Shown: positions 61,259 to 64,000 of the stretch, one piece after another
How the letters are laid out: each line of letters starts with the position of its first letter
How positions within the stretch are numbered: position 1 is the stretch's first letter
Source of the DNA: Planctomycetota bacterium
GTDB taxonomy: Bacteria; Planctomycetota; UBA1135; UBA2386
DNA: 64,000 nucleotides
Assembly: GCA_020638695.1 (NCBI GenBank)
Contig: JACKIB010000003.1
Span: 62,001 to 126,000 of the forward strand
Reading direction: 5' to 3'
The notes under the pieces: generated by a model
What the model saw: the letters and a program-made list of their open reading frames with translations, nothing else
Database searches by the model: none
Told to the model about the DNA's origin: nothing
Position numbers and translations under genes: made by a program

Positions 61259-64000
61259 ATGACCCCTACTCCCGACGCCCCTCGTCCCGGTCGCAAACCG
61301 TACGTTCCGGCGGTGGGGCCCCGCCTGCGCACGATGCTCGGGGTCCTGTTCGCGCTGTTCGCCCTACTCGCGGTCAACGGCGGGTTCCTGGTCGCGGTGC
61401 GGGTGCTCGGCCTGTGGACCGGCGCGAGCTACGAGAACCTGTTCTACCTCTACAACTTCCTGGGCCATCTGGCACTCGGCGCGCTCCTGATCGTGCCGGC
61501 ACTGGTGTTCGGGGTCGCGCACATCCGCAACGCCCGGAATCGACCGAACCGGCGCGCCGTACGGGTCGGCTACGCACTGTTCGCCGCGACCGTACTCTTG
61601 CTGCTCAGCGGCGTGATGCTGACGCGCATCGAAGGGCTGATCGACGTGCGCTCGGAACGGGTGCGCGGGGTCGCCTACTGGTGCCACGTGATCACCCCGT
61701 TGCTGATCGCGTGGCTGTTCGTGCTGCACCGCCTGGCCGGAAAGCGGATCCGCTGGCACATCGGCCGGCGGTGGGCGATCGTCGCGCTGGTGTTCGCCGG
61801 AGTGTCGTTGCTGCTGATGACCCGCGATCCGCGGCGCTGGAACGTGGTCGGCAACGCGGAAGGCGAGCGCTACTTCTTCCCGTCCTTGGCGCGCACCCTG
61901 TCGGGGAACTTCATCCCCGAGCGAGTGCTCCACAACGACAAGTACTGCCAGCGCTGTCACGCCGACGCACACGCCACGTGGTCGAGCTCGGTCCACCGCT
62001 TCTCGTCGTTCAACAATCCGCCCTACCTCGCGTCGATCCGCGGCACCCGCGCGGCGATGCTGCGCCGTGACGGCAACATCCGCGGCTCGCGGTTCTGCGC
62101 CGGATGCCACGATCCCGTGCCGTTCTTCACCGGCAAGTTCAACGATCCGAAGTACGACGACGTCCACGATTCCAGCGCCCACTCCGGCATCACGTGCACG
62201 GTGTGCCACGCGATCACCCACATCAACTCACCGCGCGGCAACGCCGACTACACGATCGACGAGCCGCTGCACTACCCGTTCGCGTTCAGCGACAACCGGC
62301 TGCTGCAGTGGGTCAACGAGCAGCTGATCAAGGCCAAGCCGGACTTCCACAAGAAGACCTTCCTCAAGCCACTCCACAGGACCCCGGAGTTCTGCGGCAC
62401 GTGCCACAAGGTGCACCTGCCCAAGGAGCTGAACGCCTACAAGTGGCTGCGCGGCCAGAACCACTACGACCCGTTCCTGCTCAGCGGCGTGTCGGGGCAC
62501 GGCATCCAGAGCTTCTACTACCCGCCCAAGGCCGAGACGGGTTGCAACGGTTGTCACATGCCGTTGCGCCCCTCGGACGACTTCGGCGCCAAGTCGCGCG
62601 ACGCATCTGGGCTGGCCAAGATCCACGATCACCTGTTCCCGTCCGCCAACACCGCGATCCCGGTGCTCGAGCAGCGCGCCGGCAGACTCGACCAGGCCGC
62701 AGCATCAGCGGCGGTCGCGGCGCACCGCGAATTCAACCGCGGGGTGATGCGGATCGACTTGTTCGGATTGCGGGCCGAGGGTCGGATCGACGGCGCGCTG
62801 CAGGCGCCGCTGCGACCCGCCGTCCCGCAGCTGCTGCCCGGCGCGACCTACCTGCTGGAGACCGTGGTGCGCACCCTCAAGATGGGACACGTGTTCACAC
62901 AAGGGACTTCCGACTCCAACCAGGTGTGGGTCGACGTCAAGGTGACGATCGGCGACCGACTGATCGGGCGTAGCGGTGGAGTTCGCGGCGAGGACCTCGC
63001 CGTCGACCCGTGGTCACACTTCGTGCAAGCGTTCGTCATCGACCGCAATGGCGACCGCATCGCGCGGCGCAACGCCGAGGACATCTTCGTACCGCTGTAC
63101 AACAACCAGATCCCACCCGGCGCCGCCGACGCGGTGCACTACCGGCTGAAGCTCCCCGACGACGCCAGCGGGACGCTGCGCATCGACGTCAAGCTGCGCT
63201 ACCGGAAGTTCGACACCGAATACATGCGGTTCGTCACCGGCGACCCGAAGTACCGCAACGACCTGCCGGTCATGACGCTGGCCGAAGACTCGCTGACTCT
63301 ACCGATCCGCAGCGCGCCCCCGAGCACCGCGCCGGCGCCGAACATCCCCGAGTGGCAGCGGTGGAACGACTACGGCATCGGCCTGCTGCGCAAGGGCGGC
63401 AACGGCCAGCTCCGGCAAGCCGAGCAGGCGTTCCAGCGCGTCGAGGCGCTGGGGCGGGCCGACGGCCCGCTCAACCTGGCGCGGGTGTACCTGCGCGAAG
63501 GCCGGGTCGCGACCGAGGCGCCTGCAGCGCTGCGCCGGGCGCGCGACGCCGAGCCGCGGGCGGCGGAGTGGTCGCTGCTGTGGTTCTCCGGGTTGGTGCA
63601 CCAGGGCAACGGGGCACTCGACGCGGCGATCCGGGACTTCGAGCAGATCCTCGCCGGCGGGTTCGCCCAGGCTCAGGGCCGCGGCTTCGACTTCACCCGC
63701 GACTACAACCTGCTGAATCAGCTCGGGCAGACCCTGTTCGATCGCGCCAAGCAGGAACGCGGTGCGGCGCGGAGCAAGGAGCGGGACCGCTGGCTGCACC
63801 GTGCACGCGATCGGTTCGAGCAGACCCTCGCCATCGACCCGGAAAACAGCGCCGCCCACTACGGACTGCAGCAGGTGTTCGGTGAGCTCGGCGACACCGA
63901 ACGCGCCCGCCGGCACGCCGACAGCTACGAGTTCTACCGGGTCGACGACAACGCCCGCGACACGGCGATCGCCAACGCACGACGCAAGTACCCGGCCGCC
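61259..64000 (+). CDS. Multihaem cytochrome c with membrane N-terminus and TPR tail, incomplete at right edge
   Basis: ATG 61259 opens a frame of 914 codons that runs off the window with no stop. The first 200 residues hold about five membrane helices (RTMLGVLFALFALLAVNGGF onward), with histidines such as WCHVITPLLIAW that could ligate haem b. Five CxxCH haem c sites follow: C230-QRCH, C280-AGCH, C313-TVCH, C379-GTCH and C429-NGCH. After a beta-rich region (about 480-680) the tail shows TPR units (ALGRADGPLNLARVYLREGR; FEQTLAIDPENSAAHYGLQQ). It is probably a membrane-bound electron carrier on the outer face of the cytoplasmic membrane. The electron donor and acceptor are unknown. Confidence 0.85.
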   Translation, partial: MTPTPDAPRPGRKPYVPAVGPRLRTMLGVLFALFALLAVNGGFLVAVRVLGLWTGASYENLFYLYNFLGHLALGALLIVPALVFGVAHIRNARNRPNRRAVRVGYALFAATVLLLLSGVMLTRIEGLIDVRSERVRGVAYWCHVITPLLIAWLFVLHRLAGKRIRWHIGRRWAIVALVFAGVSLLLMTRDPRRWNVVGNAEGERYFFPSLARTLSGNFIPERVLHNDKYCQRCHADAHATWSSSVHRFSSFNNPPYLASIRGTRAAMLRRDGNIRGSRFCAGCHDPVPFFTGKFNDPKYDDVHDSSAHSGITCTVCHAITHINSPRGNADYTIDEPLHYPFAFSDNRLLQWVNEQLIKAKPDFHKKTFLKPLHRTPEFCGTCHKVHLPKELNAYKWLRGQNHYDPFLLSGVSGHGIQSFYYPPKAETGCNGCHMPLRPSDDFGAKSRDASGLAKIHDHLFPSANTAIPVLEQRAGRLDQAAASAAVAAHREFNRGVMRIDLFGLRAEGRIDGALQAPLRPAVPQLLPGATYLLETVVRTLKMGHVFTQGTSDSNQVWVDVKVTIGDRLIGRSGGVRGEDLAVDPWSHFVQAFVIDRNGDRIARRNAEDIFVPLYNNQIPPGAADAVHYRLKLPDDASGTLRIDVKLRYRKFDTEYMRFVTGDPKYRNDLPVMTLAEDSLTLPIRSAPPSTAPAPNIPEWQRWNDYGIGLLRKGGNGQLRQAEQAFQRVEALGRADGPLNLARVYLREGRVATEAPAALRRARDAEPRAAEWSLLWFSGLVHQGNGALDAAIRDFEQILAGGFAQAQGRGFDFTRDYNLLNQLGQTLFDRAKQERGAARSKERDRWLHRARDRFEQTLAIDPENSAAHYGLQQVFGELGDTERARRHADSYEFYRVDDNARDTAIANARRKYPAA

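Overview
The window is one contiguous piece of a very GC-rich bacterial chromosome, most probably from the phylum Planctomycetota. Supporting this are several secreted proteins that share a C-terminal beta-rich domain common in planctomycete exoproteins, sialate-esterase-type carbohydrate esterases, an ECF sigma factor paired with a serine/threonine kinase carrying a large repeat domain, and a multihaem cytochrome with a TPR tail. Coding density is high. No tRNA, rRNA, CRISPR array or transposase gene was recognised. Long antisense open frames are everywhere because of base composition and were left out.

Layout. 1-5.7 kb: the 5' end of arginine decarboxylase, then glyA, a small ICMT-like membrane methyltransferase, a thioredoxin/HEAT protein read through an in-frame UGA and overlapping aroB, and a left-handed beta-helix transferase. 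6-16.3 kb: sialate O-acetylesterase, cupin-DUF2911, three small secreted proteins, acyl-CoA ligase plus a saccharopine-dehydrogenase-like protein, a second SASA-type esterase and a GNAT. 16.3-17.7 kb: repeats and a secreted protein. 17.9-23.5 kb: a phenolic-lipid (SrsABC-like) locus with type III polyketide synthase, ICMT-like methyltransferase, SAM methyltransferase, lipoprotein and membrane-anchored YceI protein, facing a divergent FAD oxidoreductase across an 11-bp inverted repeat. 23.5-34.3 kb: a giant secreted propeller protein, a decayed gene, threonine dehydratase with a PTPS-III-like protein, cupin, DPP IV-type peptidase and fusA. 34.7-45.9 kb: a membrane-anchored tandem beta-carbonic anhydrase with a His-rich stalk, a rhodanese lipoprotein, a GT-C transferase, an N-formylglutamate amidohydrolase-like gene, an ECF sigma factor, an AstE/AspA-like deacylase behind a glutamate-cysteine ligase/CBS fusion, and a GDPD. 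46-53.3 kb: two propeller exoproteins, a GT39-like transferase, a small HMA protein read through a second UGA, and a thioesterase. 53.3-64 kb: repeats, a serine hydrolase, kinase and sigma factor, small secreted proteins, DUF547, DUF2853, and a multihaem cytochrome running off the edge.

The strongest unusual signals are (i) two independent UGA codons, each inside a U-x-x-C redox or metal motif and each followed by a SECIS-like hairpin with a G-U loop, implying selenocysteine use; (ii) the carbonic anhydrase with its histidine-rich stalk; (iii) the compact phenolic-lipid locus with a YceI partner and a possible operator; and (iv) two families of short inverted-repeat elements scattered between genes.
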